DNA from: Nitrosomonas sp.
Lineage (GTDB): Bacteria > Pseudomonadota > Gammaproteobacteria > Burkholderiales > Nitrosomonadaceae
Direction of reading: 5' to 3'
DNA: 64,000 nucleotides
NCBI GenBank assembly: GCA_016708955.1
Contig: JADJES010000003.1
Location: 248,001-312,000, forward strand
Part shown: one piece after another, positions 63,156 through 64,000 of the stretch
Layout of the letters: each line of letters starts with the position of its first letter
Position numbering within the stretch: the stretch's first letter is position 1
Position numbers and translations under genes: made by a program
Notes under the pieces: model-generated
The model's database searches: none
Told to the model about the DNA's origin: nothing
Seen by the model: the letters and a program-made list of their open reading frames with translations, nothing else

Positions 63156-64000
63156 TATTTTAATTTTAATTTCTTTTGAAGAGGTCTGAGAATGCCGGGA
63201 AAACTCGGCTACCCGTTCACTGATATGCCGCAGCATCCCGCCACGAACTTCTTCAGCGGCGCGTTTTATGGCAAAACCAAACGCATATTTATCTGCAGAA
63301 CCATGACTTTTAATCACAATGCCGCGTAAGCCCAGGAAACTGGCGCCATTGTAGCGGCGATGATCGACGCGGCGTTTAAAGGAATTGATAACCGGCATTG
63401 CAATGACACCAGCCAGTTTGGTAAGTAAATTGCGCTTGAATTCTTCGCGCAGGTAGGTTGCCAGCATTTGTGCCAGACCTTCTGAAGTTTTTAAGGTGAT
63501 ATTACCGACAAATCCATCACAAACCACGACATCAGTGGTTCCCTTATAAATGTCTGTGCCTTCAACATTACCATAAAAATTAAGTCCGCTATTGCGTAGT
63601 AGTTCAGCCGCTTGTTTAACTATTTCATTGCCCTTGATTTCTTCTTCACCAATGTTGAGCAAACCAACGCTTGGGTATGCTTTATTTTCTACCGAGGATA
63701 CCAATGAGGCGCCCATGAGTCCGAATTGGAGTAAGTGCTCCGCTGTACAGTCGACGTTGGCACCCAGATCCAATACATAAGTGTGACCGGTAATAGTGGG
63801 TAATATGACGGCAAGTGCCGGACGGTCAACGCCCGGGATTGTTTTTAATACAAACCGGGAGGTTGCTAGCAATGCGCCCGTATTCCCAGCACTGATACAA
63901 GCTTGTGCTTCACCCGTTTTAACGAGATTAATGGAAACGCGCATTGAAGAGTCTTTCTTGCTTCGCAGGGTGACTGCAGGGGATTCATCCATGCTGACAA
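63156..64000 (-). CDS. plsX: Phosphate acyltransferase PlsX, C-terminal part
   Basis: The visible about 280 residues are PlsX, which converts acyl-ACP to acyl-phosphate for phospholipid synthesis. DESPAVTLRSKKDSSMR, ACISAGNTGALLA, VLDLGANVDC and VVVCDGFVGNITLKTSEG are family signatures. The N-terminal roughly 70-80 residues lie outside the window. Its C terminus (RHISERVAEFSRHSQTSSKEIKIKI) runs straight into FabH without a stop codon. It heads the fab cluster as usual (plsX-fabH-fabD-fabG-acpP-fabF). Confidence 0.92.

Noticed and set aside
1..64000. CRISPR array, tRNA or rRNA genes, prophage
   Set aside because: No regularly spaced repeats, cloverleaf-like sequence, rRNA segment or phage structural gene was recognised on either strand by reading; a tRNA search program was not available.

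Overview
The window looks like a chromosome segment of a betaproteobacterium of the Nitrosomonas type (an ammonia oxidiser or close relative). This is an inference from gene content: hopanoid genes hpnH-hpnB-hpnM-hpnN plus an hpnO-like aminotransferase, purM/purN near an AI-2E-type permease and hda, metX-metW, a permease-less PTS (IIA-Man/HPr/EI), a di-haem peroxidase, a single-domain protoglobin and a PEP-CTERM protein. No rRNA, tRNA, CRISPR array or prophage was recognised.

Layout. 1-4.4 kb: end of an alpha-oxoamine synthase gene, a secreted protein of unknown function, an oxidoreductase-SelD fusion and a peptidoglycan-binding lipoprotein. 4.7-10.4 kb: hopanoid block (HpnH adds adenosine to the hopene skeleton, HpnB is a glycosyltransferase, HpnM/HpnN belong to lipid transport); hpnB carries a +1 frameshift. 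10.4-14.3 kb, minus strand: RsmB-like methyltransferase, DUF3108 protein, purN, purM. 14.3-19.4 kb: a frameshifted small secreted protein, a structured leader, hpnO, permease, hda and a HAD hydrolase. 19.3-34.6 kb is an accessory region: a tandem duplication, dispersed repeats, a PEP-CTERM gene, a DUF4325 gene, two ISL3-type insertion sequences with 8-bp target duplications, two secreted metalloproteases (one broken), lysS, a LuxR-type regulator, and a secreted GCSPGYW-motif protein interrupted by one in-frame TGA.

35-43.4 kb returns to ordinary genes: a cytosolic GAF-GGDEF protein, regulatory PTS, methionine genes, a DUF455 ferritin-like protein, a thioesterase and a sulfotransferase. 43.8-55 kb: di-haem peroxidase, broken glycosyltransferase, protoglobin, a glycerol/glycerophosphodiester operon (ugpQ-like, glpD, glpK-like), an ankyrin protein, pgeF, a frameshifted ZIP transporter and a DUF4019 protein. 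55.1-64 kb, minus strand: a GT2-GtrA-GT39 triple fusion, mltG and the fatty-acid cluster plsX-fabH-fabD-fabG-acpP-fabF, in which plsX and fabH are read as one continuous frame.

Two themes recur. First, palindromic MITE-like repeats with related ends sit between genes. Second, small indels break about eight genes, mainly accessory ones, while most core genes are intact; the sequence alone cannot separate real decay from homopolymer read errors. The points most worth checking are the in-frame TGA at 31895, the plsX-fabH read-through, and the alternative-pairing leaders before hpnO and before the LuxR gene.
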